The position numbers and the translations under genes were made by a program. Under the pieces are notes generated by a model. That model was not told where the DNA came from and made no database searches. It saw only the letters and a list, made by a program, of their open reading frames with translations. 64,000 nucleotides of DNA from Chloroflexota bacterium (GTDB taxonomy: Bacteria; Chloroflexota; Ktedonobacteria; Ktedonobacterales; JADMIN01), in assembly GCA_021323855.1 (NCBI GenBank), contig JAJPKE010000029.1, positions 44,441 through 108,440 on the forward strand, written 5' to 3'. This document shows positions 29,547 through 37,713 of this stretch, piece by piece (the stretch's first letter is position 1; each line of letters starts with the position of its first letter).

Positions 29547-30161
29547 ATGACAAAGGCAATGCGGTGGCGCATCATTGTTCTACAGGTAGTTATGGTCCTC
29601 GTCCTGGGGTTCGCGGCAGGCGGCGCACTCTACGCCAGCAACTTCATCAATGACCAGATTCACCAACAGCTCGCTCCCCAGCAGATCTACTTCCCGGCCA
29701 GCGCTCAACAAGGGTTACCCAGCAACCTGAGCCAGTACGCCGGACAGCAGGTCCTCACTGGTGACCAGGCGCATGCCTATGCGCAAGACTTTATTGGCTT
29801 GCACCTCAAAGAGATCGGGCAGGGTCATCCTTACTCCTATTGGAGCGGCAAGGCCATGCAAGACACCGATCCAGCCGCCAAAGCCCATGACCAGGCGATA
29901 GCCGATACACTGTTCAAGGGCGATACGTTGCAGACCATGCTCAACACCGCCTGGACCTTCTGGACCATTGGGCGAATCGCCTTCTTTGCCTTCTTTGGCT
30001 TGCTGGCAGCCGGGATCATCGTGCTGGCAACCCTCGTCTTCGAGGTAATCGAGGCCGTGCGCGGCAAAGAGACGGTGCAGGCCATCGTAGTGAACGCCAA
30101 AGAGTCCACACTGCCCAAGACGGCCCCCATCAAGCTGGGAGAACCAGCCTCGGTCAACTAG
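29547..30161 (+). CDS. Two-TM membrane protein of unknown function
   Basis: 204 residues. TM1 is about residues 8-30 (IIVLQVVMVLVLGFAAGGALYAS), an outside loop of about 100 residues contains QQIYFPASAQQG, YAGQQVLTGDQAHAYAQDFI and HLKEIGQGHPYSYWS, TM2 is about residues 137-167, and a short tail ends in the cytoplasm. I recall similar loops in actinobacterial proteins annotated only as hypothetical, but assign no function. AAGGAG precedes the ATG. It has the strongest repeat-array promoter in the island, so it should be among the most responsive genes. Confidence 0.7.
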   Translation: MTKAMRWRIIVLQVVMVLVLGFAAGGALYASNFINDQIHQQLAPQQIYFPASAQQGLPSNLSQYAGQQVLTGDQAHAYAQDFIGLHLKEIGQGHPYSYWSGKAMQDTDPAAKAHDQAIADTLFKGDTLQTMLNTAWTFWTIGRIAFFAFFGLLAAGIIVLATLVFEVIEAVRGKETVQAIVVNAKESTLPKTAPIKLGEPASVN

Positions 30162-30240
30162 GTCAGTTAGGTCAACCAGGCGCATGACTCAACGAATCAT
30201 TCGGCCACGCACACGTCGCACAGGCTAACAGAATGATGAA

Positions 30241-30268
30241 CATGACCCCAGACATGTCTGGGGTCATG
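30241..30268. terminator. 28 bp perfect palindrome
   Basis: Half-site CATGACCCCAGACA followed directly by its complement, 80 bp after the two-TM gene. Followed by CTCTATCTTTCG, not a true T-run. Confidence 0.55.
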
Positions 30269-30317
30269 CTCTATCTTTCGACCTCGACCTCGTGGTTTTA
30301 TGAGCCAATTTGCCATT

Positions 30318-30381
30318 TGTGATGCAACGAAGAGAACTCGTGGCTCCTTGTGAGGATGCTGTGATGCAGGTAGGCTATGCT
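30318..30381 (+). promoter_or_regulatory. TGTGA array and -10 for the histidine kinase
   Basis: Proximal pair TGTGA 30349 and 30360 (11 bp), then TATGCT at 30376-30381, 11 bp after the last repeat. A further TGTGA at 30318 is 31 bp upstream, one base out of the usual register, and its partner is not evident. Confidence 0.55.
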
Positions 30382-30548
30382 TTCCCTATGGTTTTACGGG
30401 AGAAATTGCGAAGCTCGGAGCAGTGCCATGAATACCCTGGAATAATCTGGAATAAGCTGATCTGCTCCATCACACCACGGCTCCGAGTTGGCATCCGTCG
30501 GTCGCCAGCGCGCTGAAGAGCTGCTGGCATGAGAGGTCTGGAAAACAG

Positions 30549-31496
30549 ATGCGCAAAGGAAATAAGAAGAGCAATCCGGCACAACGGAATACATCTGGCC
30601 AGATCAACATGGCTGCGGAGATGAGCGCCATCGCCCTGGATGTGGCTGAGCAGCAGCGGCGCGGAAGCGGTGCGCAGACCACTGCGCAGCGAGAGGCTGA
30701 CTACTTGACGACAGACCTCTTGGGAACTGTCGGCCACGAACTGCGCACCCCACTTGCGGTTATCAAAGGGTATACATCAACGCTGTTACGTCATGACCAA
30801 CGCCTTGAGTATGAAGAGCGTCGGGAGTTTTTGCAGGCGATTAGCGGGGCGACCGACCGGCTTGTGAACATTATGGATCATTTCTTGGTATTGTCGGCGC
30901 TCGAGACGGGACTCCTTGTGCCTCACTTCACGCCTGTGGATATTGAGCAACTTGTGAAAGAAGCAGATATCATCCTTGAAAATCGAGTGGCAGATGGGAA
31001 CTTTCGTCAGCATCACATCATATTGACAGTGGCTGAACGAGATGCCGTACCCTGCGTCCAGGCTGATCCTCGCTTGCTACAGATTGCGTTGGAAAACATC
31101 CTTGAGAACGCGCTAAAATACTCCCCGCATGCGGACATCATACAGGTGACGCTACAGGTGGTGCAAACCCCTTCGTCCTCTGTAGCCCCAGCGCCTGCGC
31201 TGATACTCAGTGTGAAGGACACTGGAATCGGTATACCCACAGACCACCTCGATCAGATTTTTGAGCGATTTCATCGTGTGGATACCGCATTTACTCGTGA
31301 AGTCAATGGACTTGGGTTAGGGCTGGCCATTTCCAAACGTATCGTTGAACTGCACGGAGGGACGATCTGGTGTGAGAGCAGATTGGGTGAAGGAAGCACG
31401 TTCTTTGTTGCGCTCCCCTTAACAGCACCCTCCTTCGCTACTCTTGAGAAACCGGCACATGTGATAGACCTGAGAGCAAGGGACAGGAAGTTGTGA
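30549..31496 (+). CDS. Soluble sensor histidine kinase
   Basis: 315 residues, no transmembrane segment. The first 50 residues are low-complexity; the DHp H-box GHELRTPLAVIKGY has the phospho-acceptor near His63. The catalytic domain shows N-box ENILENALKYSP, G1 DTGIGIP, F-box IFERFHRVD and G2 GLGLGLAISKRIVELHGG. There is no PAS, GAF or HAMP domain, so the stimulus must reach it through a partner protein. No cognate response regulator is adjacent. Its own TGTGA array suggests feedback within the island regulon; the array of the following Hsp20 gene begins inside its 3' end. Confidence 0.9.
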   Translation: MRKGNKKSNPAQRNTSGQINMAAEMSAIALDVAEQQRRGSGAQTTAQREADYLTTDLLGTVGHELRTPLAVIKGYTSTLLRHDQRLEYEERREFLQAISGATDRLVNIMDHFLVLSALETGLLVPHFTPVDIEQLVKEADIILENRVADGNFRQHHIILTVAERDAVPCVQADPRLLQIALENILENALKYSPHADIIQVTLQVVQTPSSSVAPAPALILSVKDTGIGIPTDHLDQIFERFHRVDTAFTREVNGLGLGLAISKRIVELHGGTIWCESRLGEGSTFFVALPLTAPSFATLEKPAHVIDLRARDRKL

Positions 31497-31524
31497 GCCG
31501 CCTGTGAGTCACATCATCCATGAT
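31460..31524 (+). promoter_or_regulatory. TGTGA direct-repeat array and -10 for first Hsp20
   Basis: TGTGA 31460, TGAGA 31471, TGTGA 31492, TGTGA 31503: spacing 11, 21, 11 bp, then CATGAT (31519-31524), 11 bp after the last repeat. The distal pair lies inside the histidine kinase coding end. Confidence 0.6.
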
Positions 31525-31606
31525 GAGCATGCCAGATAAAGGCTGACCTATTTTGCCTTTCTCTGGCAGCGACCTTCGTCGGGTCACGATACAGGAGGCA
31601 CACGAT

Positions 31607-32083
31607 ATGAGTACTACGAACACGATGCCACGAGAAACGTTTGATGCGTTCATGCCGCTACGCGAAGCTGTGAACCGCTTTATGGAGGGAGGACTCAGCG
31701 GCCCAGAGCGAGCGGTGTTCTTGCTGGGGCGCACCTTCCCGGTGGACATCCTTGAAACCCCTGACGAGTACGTGATCCAGGCCTCGCTCTTTGGTATACG
31801 GCCAGAGAGCCTCAAGATCACGACGGCGGGCAACACCTTGACGATTCGCGCGGGACAAAAGACTCAGCAGGAGAACAAAGAGGGAACATATCTGCGCCGC
31901 GAGCGCATCGAAGCGTTCCTGCCAGATGTTGGCCGCACGATCACACTGCCAGGCGCTATTGACCCGGATAAGGTCACAGCGGAGTATGAACATGGGGTAT
32001 TGACCATTCATGTGGCCAAAGATGAAGAGGTCAAAGACCATACGATTCCGTTGCAAGTCAAACAAGCGACGCCAGTGAAATAA
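31607..32083 (+). CDS. Hsp20/alpha-crystallin small heat shock protein
   Basis: 158 residues from ATG 31607 (CAGGAGG upstream). The alpha-crystallin domain runs from PVDILETPDEYVIQASLFGI to the A-x-x-x-n-G-V-L-T motif AEYEHGVLTIHVAK. The C-terminal tail VKDHTIPLQVK holds an IPL anchoring tripeptide. ATP-independent holdase that protects unfolding proteins; small Hsps are classic members of hypoxia and dormancy regulons. Own repeat-array promoter; a hairpin follows at 32114. Confidence 0.93.
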   Translation: MSTTNTMPRETFDAFMPLREAVNRFMEGGLSGPERAVFLLGRTFPVDILETPDEYVIQASLFGIRPESLKITTAGNTLTIRAGQKTQQENKEGTYLRRERIEAFLPDVGRTITLPGAIDPDKVTAEYEHGVLTIHVAKDEEVKDHTIPLQVKQATPVK

Positions 32084-32113
32084 TGCCGGCGAGTGCGGCA
32101 GGAGGTTTGTATG

Positions 32114-32152
32114 CGCGGGCATATCACCAATGTGATGATGAGTGCCCGCGCT
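32114..32152. terminator. Hairpin after first Hsp20
   Basis: GCGCGGGCA (32114-32122) pairs with TGCCCGCGC (32144-32152); inner ATCAC/GTGAT extends the stem. No T-run. Confidence 0.5.
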
Positions 32153-32237
32153 AGATTGGCAAGGGACAGGTGACCATCGCCGGTTGATTCTTTTCCTGCC
32201 CCTTGCCGCCCAAAGCGACCTGAGAGGAGGCTTGGAT

Positions 32238-33995
32238 ATGGCAGTTGCCCCGATCACCGAAACGCCCAAGCATGGCCACCTGCGCAGGTATCGCCAAATC
32301 GTTGACATCTTAGCCCGTCACGGCCTCGGCTTTCTCATCGGTGCGCACGGCCCCGGCACCTTTCTCGCCACGCACATTCACCACAAGCGAGACCGTGCGC
32401 TTCAGCCGCACATTGCACGCGCCAACTCCTCGGAACTATCAGAAAAGGATCCTCTGGCGTCCGCTTCTTTTAGCACTCGCCCTGTACACTTTCGCCTGGC
32501 CATCGAGGAGTTAGGCCCAACATTCATCAAGCTTGGGCAGATTCTTTCGACACGAGGAGATCTTCTCCCTGCCGCGTACCTTGAGGAGCTGGCGAAACTT
32601 CAAGATGGCGCACCTCCCGTGCCAGCAGACGCTGTGCGCCAAATCGTTCTGGAAGAGTTAGGTTGCCCGCTCGATGAGGTCTTTGCCACGTTCGATCTTC
32701 ATCCGTTGGCCTCTGCTTCCATTGGGCAAGCGCATGCCGCCACGTTGAGGGATGGAACGGAGGTCGTGGTCAAACTACGGCGTCCTGGTGTCGTTGAGCA
32801 GGTGGAGGAGGATCTCCATATTTTGCTGGACCTGGCGCAAAGCGCCGAGCGTCATTGGAGTGGCGCTCGCTACTACGATCTCCTGGCTATTGCTCAAGAG
32901 TTTGCCCAGACATTGCGGGCCGAACTCGATTACGTTCAGGAAGCGCATAATGTCGAGCGCTTTGCTGCCAATTTCGCAGCGGATTTGTCCGTCCATATCC
33001 CGTGTGTCTATTGGGAGACCACCACCTCACGGATGCTGACCCTGGAACGTATCCGTGGCATCAAAATTAGTGATATACACACAATCAAGAAAGCAGGTCT
33101 GGATCGCGCTACGCTTGCCGGGCATGCCACCCGTATTCTCCTGACGATGATTCTCGATTTTGGCCTTTTCCACGCCGATCCCCATCCAGGAAATATTTTT
33201 GTCGAACCAGATGGACGCATCGCCTTGATTGATTTTGGGATGGTCGGGGTGGTGGACAAGGCAACACAAGAATTCCTCGTGCGTCTCCTCCTTGCTATCT
33301 CACGGCGAGACGCGGGCCAATTGGCGGATGTGGTGCTTGATATGAGTAGATCGCGCCTGCATGTAGACCGCAATGCGCTCCGCCGCGATATGCAGCGCAT
33401 GCTTGCGCGTTATTGTGATCTGCCGCTAGGCGACGTAAAACTGAGCGTTATGTTGGGGGAACTGCTCACTATTCTGCGCTGGAATCACCTGCGATTGCCG
33501 CCTGATCTTGCGATGCTTGTGAAGACGCTGGGAATGAGCGAAGGGCTTGGCGTGCAACTTGATCCGAACTTTAACTTGATGGATGTCTATATCCCCTACG
33601 CCGAGGAACTGATGCGCCGTCGCTTTTCCTTCAGACAGTGGACAGGACAACTCATGCTGGCGGGAATTGATGCGATGGAGATGACCTTGGCGCTTCCGCG
33701 ACAGTTGCACCATGTGCTGGGAGACATCGAGCGTGGGGGATTTGAAGTCAACGTGCAACCGCAGAGCTTTGAGTCGTATTTACAGCGAATGGAGCAATTG
33801 ACCAATCGCCTGATCCTGGGCATTCTCTCCGCCGCTTTCACCGTCGGACTGGCATTGCTGGTAGCAGCGTACCATCCGTCCGGCTGGGATCGGTTCGCCG
33901 AATTCCTCTTACTGCTGGTGCTGGCATTCTCCGGTGGCTTCGGCACCTATGTGTTGTTCCTCATCCTCAGTTCCAAGCGCCGGCCCTCACAATGA
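32238..33995 (+). CDS. ABC1/AarF/UbiB family atypical kinase
   Basis: 585 residues from ATG 32238 (GAGAGGAGG upstream). The KxGQ signature FIKLGQILSTRGDLLP, the Ala-rich loop ASASIGQAHAATL, lysine in VVVKLRRPGV, the catalytic HADPHPGNI and metal-binding LIDFGMVG are all present. Two C-terminal membrane helices (about 525-580) are typical of UbiB. Relatives support ubiquinone or menaquinone synthesis or membrane lipid homeostasis. It follows Hsp20 without a TGTGA array, so it may be co-transcribed through the hairpin at 32114. Confidence 0.9.
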   Translation: MAVAPITETPKHGHLRRYRQIVDILARHGLGFLIGAHGPGTFLATHIHHKRDRALQPHIARANSSELSEKDPLASASFSTRPVHFRLAIEELGPTFIKLGQILSTRGDLLPAAYLEELAKLQDGAPPVPADAVRQIVLEELGCPLDEVFATFDLHPLASASIGQAHAATLRDGTEVVVKLRRPGVVEQVEEDLHILLDLAQSAERHWSGARYYDLLAIAQEFAQTLRAELDYVQEAHNVERFAANFAADLSVHIPCVYWETTTSRMLTLERIRGIKISDIHTIKKAGLDRATLAGHATRILLTMILDFGLFHADPHPGNIFVEPDGRIALIDFGMVGVVDKATQEFLVRLLLAISRRDAGQLADVVLDMSRSRLHVDRNALRRDMQRMLARYCDLPLGDVKLSVMLGELLTILRWNHLRLPPDLAMLVKTLGMSEGLGVQLDPNFNLMDVYIPYAEELMRRRFSFRQWTGQLMLAGIDAMEMTLALPRQLHHVLGDIERGGFEVNVQPQSFESYLQRMEQLTNRLILGILSAAFTVGLALLVAAYHPSGWDRFAEFLLLLVLAFSGGFGTYVLFLILSSKRRPSQ

Positions 33996-34042
33996 CCATT
34001 GCGTGGATGGAGAAGATGCCCGTCAACATCCACAAGAGATGT

Positions 34043-34102
34043 TGTGAAGCACTTGTGACACCCTTGGCTGCTCTTGTGACAGGCATGTGATAGACCTATG
34101 CG
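34043..34102 (+). promoter_or_regulatory. TGTGA direct-repeat array for second Hsp20
   Basis: TGTGA 34043, 34054, 34075, 34086: four exact repeats spaced 11, 21, 11 bp. The usual -10 position (34102) is poor; TATGCG at 34097 is only 6 bp after the last repeat, an exception to the common spacing. Confidence 0.6.
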
Positions 34103-34183
34103 AACTTGTTCCGTGGTGAGTACGAGCGCGACAGTAGAAGCGCTGGCACTCAAGAGAGCGTGTTTTGAAAAAGGAGAATCACT

Positions 34184-34747
34184 ATGATGCTCACCCCTTT
34201 TGAACCGTTTGGCGGCATCGCGCCAGAGCCATTTGCTGGGCTGATGTCACTTCGTGAGGCCATGAATCGGTTGCTCGAAGAGAGCTTTATCGGCCCAACA
34301 GCGCTCGAACCGTTCCGCAGGCTTATGCCGGTTGACTTGCGGGAAACGGAAACGCAGTATGTGATCGAAGCCTCATTGCCCGGCGTCAAGGTGAAAGAGA
34401 TACGGGTTACGGCGACAACAGATACAGTGACCATTCGCGCAGCGCGCACCGGAGAAACAGGTCCAGACAAAGAGAAAGAGAAAGGGAAAGAAAAAGAGGC
34501 TGCACAGGGCAAGGAAAATCGGCAGCATGGGCAGCAAGAGCGATATGTGCGACGCGAGCGTTATCAGGGCGAAATGAGCCGCACAATTGGCTTACCCGGC
34601 CCAATCAACCCTGACCAGGTGACGGCCACCTATGAGCATGGCGTACTGACATTGACTCTGCCAAAATCTGCGAAAAGCGTGCTGGCAGAGATTCCTATCG
34701 AGATCAGAGGCGCCAAAGAGGCACAAAAAGCAGTGCCAACCTCTTGA
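34184..34747 (+). CDS. Hsp20/alpha-crystallin protein with charged insert
   Basis: 187 residues; AAAAAGGAG precedes the ATG. The alpha-crystallin domain starts at MPVDLRETETQYVIEASLPGV and ends with ATYEHGVLTLTLPK. Between the strand TVTIRAARTGE and RYVRRERYQGEMSRTI an insert of about 30 residues (DKEKEKGKEKEAAQGKEN) lengthens the loop that in the first Hsp20 is about 10 residues. That loop takes part in dimer strand swapping in bacterial small Hsps, so oligomer form may differ. Followed by a 12 bp hairpin at 34766. Confidence 0.92.
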   Translation: MMLTPFEPFGGIAPEPFAGLMSLREAMNRLLEESFIGPTALEPFRRLMPVDLRETETQYVIEASLPGVKVKEIRVTATTDTVTIRAARTGETGPDKEKEKGKEKEAAQGKENRQHGQQERYVRRERYQGEMSRTIGLPGPINPDQVTATYEHGVLTLTLPKSAKSVLAEIPIEIRGAKEAQKAVPTS

Positions 34748-34765
34748 AATATACAGAAACTGAAG

Positions 34766-34800
34766 GCTCCTGGTTGGATTATGCGTGACCAACCAGGAGC
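34766..34800. terminator. Perfect 12 bp hairpin between second Hsp20 and Usp
   Basis: GCTCCTGGTTGG and CCAACCAGGAGC around an 11 nt loop. It lies between convergent genes and has no T-run on either side. Confidence 0.6.
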
Positions 34801-34857
34801 GCATGGAAGCGAAAAACGGCAACGATAGGGGTACTGGTCAACCCAGTATGCTAGCGC

Positions 34858-35892
34858 CTAATCTACGCAAACCGTTGGCTGAATCACTAAGGTAGGCACC
34901 TCCAGCTCTTCCAGGATGGCTGCTGCTACGCTGCCAACGAGGGGATCGCGCGGCGGCAGATAGCCAGCGTCGCTATCTGTTTGCTTCCGGTGTCCACTAT
35001 AGCCGTGGCTTGCCATAACAACCAAGCCAGCGCCATGCTCACGCCAGAGATGCTCGATCACATTGATTGGCACCCCCACCTCGGCTGCGGTGATAGCCGT
35101 TACCCCGCGCGCTTCCAGGCCGGCGCGCACGTGCGTGAGATAGTCTCGCGCCTCGTGTTGGCTCTTCGATTGGCCATTCACGTGCGGTGGCAGCGCTTGT
35201 GCCAGCACGAGATATGCGCCGAATGCCTTTGCTAATGCCTCAGCAGTGGCCAATGCCTGCTCCGCAAACGCCGACCCGTCGAGTGGCACGACAATTGGCA
35301 GATCCGGGCCAGCCAACCAGGGAATAGCCACCTTCGAGCCGGTCGCTGTCGCTTCGCCGGTCTCCAGGTGCGCGGATACAGTGGGTGATAGCGACGATGG
35401 GAGCAGGTGACAACTGAGGATTGGTACCCGTGACCGCGCCAGGACATCAAGCGTCACGCTGGCATGCTGCCGGCTGGTGGGTGGCAAGGAAGTCAGAGTC
35501 CAGGCAAGACGTGTAGCCATGACGATGAGGTCGGCATGGTTCAACTCCGCAGTTCCCGCAATACTGGCTCCGGGCGCGGCGATGTACAGCGCGAAATCGG
35601 CGGCATACCCGGCCCTGCGCAACTGGTCAACCTGGTCATGCAGGTAGGCATCAGCTTCATCGTATTGCTCAACGTGTTCTTCACTCTCGTTGCTCTCGTT
35701 GCTCTTGTTGCTCTTTTCCGCACCTGTCGCGCCTGTCGCCGAACGGGGTGATATGGGTGGCAGGCCGAACGGCTCGACAGCACGCATGAGCAAGAGCCGC
35801 GAACCAAATCGCTCTGCCAGCTCACAGGCTGGACGCAGGGCGGCTTCGGCAAAGGCGCTGCCGTCAAGTGGAATGACAATTCGCTCAAACAT
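34858..35892 (-). CDS. Tandem universal stress protein
   Basis: 344 residues from ATG 35892 (AAAGGAG upstream; the track starts at 35931). Domain 1 begins FERIVIPLDGSAFAEAALRPA, domain 2 PIVVPLDGSAFAEQALATAEALA and VMASHGYSGHRKQ. Domain 1 has lost the HG-type nucleotide loop (VMATRLAWTLTSLP), and domain 2 has a 14-residue insert before GSVAAAIL, so ATP binding is doubtful. A Lys/Asn/Glu/Ser repeat (KSNKSNESNESEE) in domain 1 is encoded by 9 bp tandem DNA repeats. Minus-strand TGTGA array at 35972-36037. Confidence 0.88.
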   Translation of the reverse strand: MFERIVIPLDGSAFAEAALRPACELAERFGSRLLLMRAVEPFGLPPISPRSATGATGAEKSNKSNESNESEEHVEQYDEADAYLHDQVDQLRRAGYAADFALYIAAPGASIAGTAELNHADLIVMATRLAWTLTSLPPTSRQHASVTLDVLARSRVPILSCHLLPSSLSPTVSAHLETGEATATGSKVAIPWLAGPDLPIVVPLDGSAFAEQALATAEALAKAFGAYLVLAQALPPHVNGQSKSQHEARDYLTHVRAGLEARGVTAITAAEVGVPINVIEHLWREHGAGLVVMASHGYSGHRKQTDSDAGYLPPRDPLVGSVAAAILEELEVPTLVIQPTVCVD

Positions 35893-36216
35893 GGGGACGC
35901 TCCTTTCACGAGAGATCGGCAAGGCTGGCAAGGAGAAAACCTGGCGCTGCGCTGTGCCATCCCCATTCCAACATTTACAATGTTGCGCTCACAGCCTCAT
36001 CACAAATGGCGCAGATGTTCCTCACAAAACGCGCACATTCGCTCCTATGCTGGGCGTTCCTTTCAACAGGATGGGCAGGGAGATAATGCAATAGCCGGGC
36101 GAGGCGAAGGTGTTTGGCGCCGTGATAGCCGTGATAGCCGTGATAAAAGTTGCAGCACCGCGTATCTTCATGCGCTATGCTATGGCAATACATCCTGTGT
36201 ATTGTGGAGTATGACA
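35893..36216. other. Divergent region Usp / NnrS-like
   Basis: 324 bp. Holds the minus-strand TGTGA array and, on the plus side, three tandem copies of GTGATAGCC-type 9 bp units (36120-36146) and TATGCT at 36176-36181 that could serve as -10 for the NnrS-like gene. Confidence 0.5.
35972..36037 (-). promoter_or_regulatory. TGTGA direct-repeat array and -10 for minus-strand Usp
   Basis: Minus-strand 5' ends: TGTGC 36037, TGTGA 36026, TGTGA 36004, TGTGA 35993; spacing 11, 22, 11 bp. TAAATG (35977-35972) follows 11 bp after the last repeat. Confidence 0.6.
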
Positions 36217-37713
36217 ATGGTCTCTCAGTTGGTCGCCTTTTTCCGCCAGGGGAGCCAGCCTGCTGCCGGGCACCGCCAGGAAGCGTTTGCGCGGGTGGCG
36301 CCGTTGCCGGGCGCTGCGTTGACGCTGGGGGCTGGCGGCGGCTTTGTCTTCGCGACGATCCTCACCATCACCCGCCTGCTGAATCTACCGGAAGGATTAT
36401 GGTGGAGCGTGCTGGCGCAGACGCATGGGCATCTGCAACTCTACGGCTGGGCGGGCCTCTTCGTGCTGGGCGTCGCGCTACACTTTCTGCCCCGTCTGCG
36501 TGGCGCGCCGCTGGCGTTTCCGCAGCTTTTGCCCTGGTTCCTGGCCGCCCAGGTCAGTTCCCTGCTGCTGCGCGCGCTGTGCCAGCCGCTTGCAGCCATC
36601 AGCAGCGCCGGTATCTGGCCTGCCGGTCTCGTTATCAGCGGCCTCCTGGAAGTGTGGGGGCTGGGTGGCATCCTGCTGATGATCGGCTGGACATTTTCTC
36701 ATGGCCCGGCGCTGGCGAGCCGTCCAGCGTTCACGCAGGTGTTGCCGCTCTTCGTCACCGCGTTTGCTGCGCTGGCGCTGGCTGCGCTGGTCAATCTCGT
36801 CAACATGTTCCAGGTGGCGTCCAGCAGTGCGCTGATTCCGGCGACCGGCGATACACTCGATGTCACGCTTGGGTTGCTCGGCTTTCTCGTGCCGATGGCG
36901 CTGGCGATGTCGGCGCGCGCGCTCCCCATGTACGCCGGACTCGAAGCCTTTCCCCGGCGCCTGTTCCGCCTGATCGCTGCTGGTTATATCATTGGCTTGC
37001 TGTTCGCTCTTATCGCTCCGCTGGCGGCGGCGAGCCAGCTCACCGTTGCACTGGCGTACCGGTTGGCAGGGGCGGGAACGGCGCTGGTGGGGTTGATGAT
37101 CGGTGCGTTTGTTCTGGTCTTTATCCAGATGATGCGTAAACGCAGCCACCTACCGGCGCGCGTGGTGGCGCTCGCGCCGGAGCCAGAGGCGCTTGCCGGC
37201 CAGTACCGGCGTCAGGTGAAACGCGAACGTGGCGCCTATGGGCCATTTGTCGCGCTGGTGGCCAGTGCCTATCTTTGGGCGCTCATTGGCGGGCTGCTGC
37301 TCGTGTTGAATGGGCTGGCGCAGGTGTTCGATCTGGCAATCCCTGTCTCGCCGGACGCGGCGCGCCACAGTCTCGCGCTGGGATTCATCGCGCTGCTGAT
37401 CGCTGGCATCGCGCCGCGCATGCTGCCGGGCTTCTCTGGTGGGCATATCCGCTCGCCGGGCTACGTCACAGCCACGCTCTGGCTCGGCAATACCGCTGCC
37501 GTCTTGCGAGTTGGCTCATTGCTCGTTGCGCCGCTCCTGGCACAGTTTGGCCAGCAGGGCAGTCTCCTTGATAACGTGCTGTTCGGTCTCTCCGGCCCTG
37601 CCGGTCTGGCGTTCGCCATCTGCCTTGCAGTCAACCTCTGGCCGGCAATCTTCGTTGGACAGCGTGGACAACTCACGCCAGCAGACGCAAACGATCACGA
37701 TTCAACACCGTGA
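36217..37713 (+). CDS. NnrS-like polytopic membrane protein
   Basis: 498 residues, about 12 hydrophobic segments. The start is uncertain: the track opens at 35980 in non-coding sequence; ATG 36217 has GGAG 7 bp upstream, ATG 36211 only 1 bp. QTHGHLQLYGWAGLFVLGVALHFLPR resembles the histidine-containing first part of NnrS, a haem/copper membrane protein linked to nitric oxide stress. HSLALGFIALLIAGIAPRMLPGFSG resembles its second half. It overlaps the end of the opposing Crp/Fnr gene by 41 bp. NO-related function is inferred from family only. Confidence 0.7.
   Translation: MVSQLVAFFRQGSQPAAGHRQEAFARVAPLPGAALTLGAGGGFVFATILTITRLLNLPEGLWWSVLAQTHGHLQLYGWAGLFVLGVALHFLPRLRGAPLAFPQLLPWFLAAQVSSLLLRALCQPLAAISSAGIWPAGLVISGLLEVWGLGGILLMIGWTFSHGPALASRPAFTQVLPLFVTAFAALALAALVNLVNMFQVASSSALIPATGDTLDVTLGLLGFLVPMALAMSARALPMYAGLEAFPRRLFRLIAAGYIIGLLFALIAPLAAASQLTVALAYRLAGAGTALVGLMIGAFVLVFIQMMRKRSHLPARVVALAPEPEALAGQYRRQVKRERGAYGPFVALVASAYLWALIGGLLLVLNGLAQVFDLAIPVSPDAARHSLALGFIALLIAGIAPRMLPGFSGGHIRSPGYVTATLWLGNTAAVLRVGSLLVAPLLAQFGQQGSLLDNVLFGLSGPAGLAFAICLAVNLWPAIFVGQRGQLTPADANDHDSTP

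Larger units (their letters stand above)
30162..30548. other. Region between two-TM protein and histidine kinase
   Basis: 387 bp, no gene. Contains the perfect 28 bp palindrome at 30241-30268 and the TGTGA array and -10 at 30318-30381; the following leader of about 160 nt shows nothing clear. Confidence 0.6.

Noticed and set aside
36150-37139. 329-aa plus-strand ORF inside the NnrS-like gene
   Set aside because: Second frame of the same GC-rich sequence; the frame ending at 37713 has the clear membrane helices.
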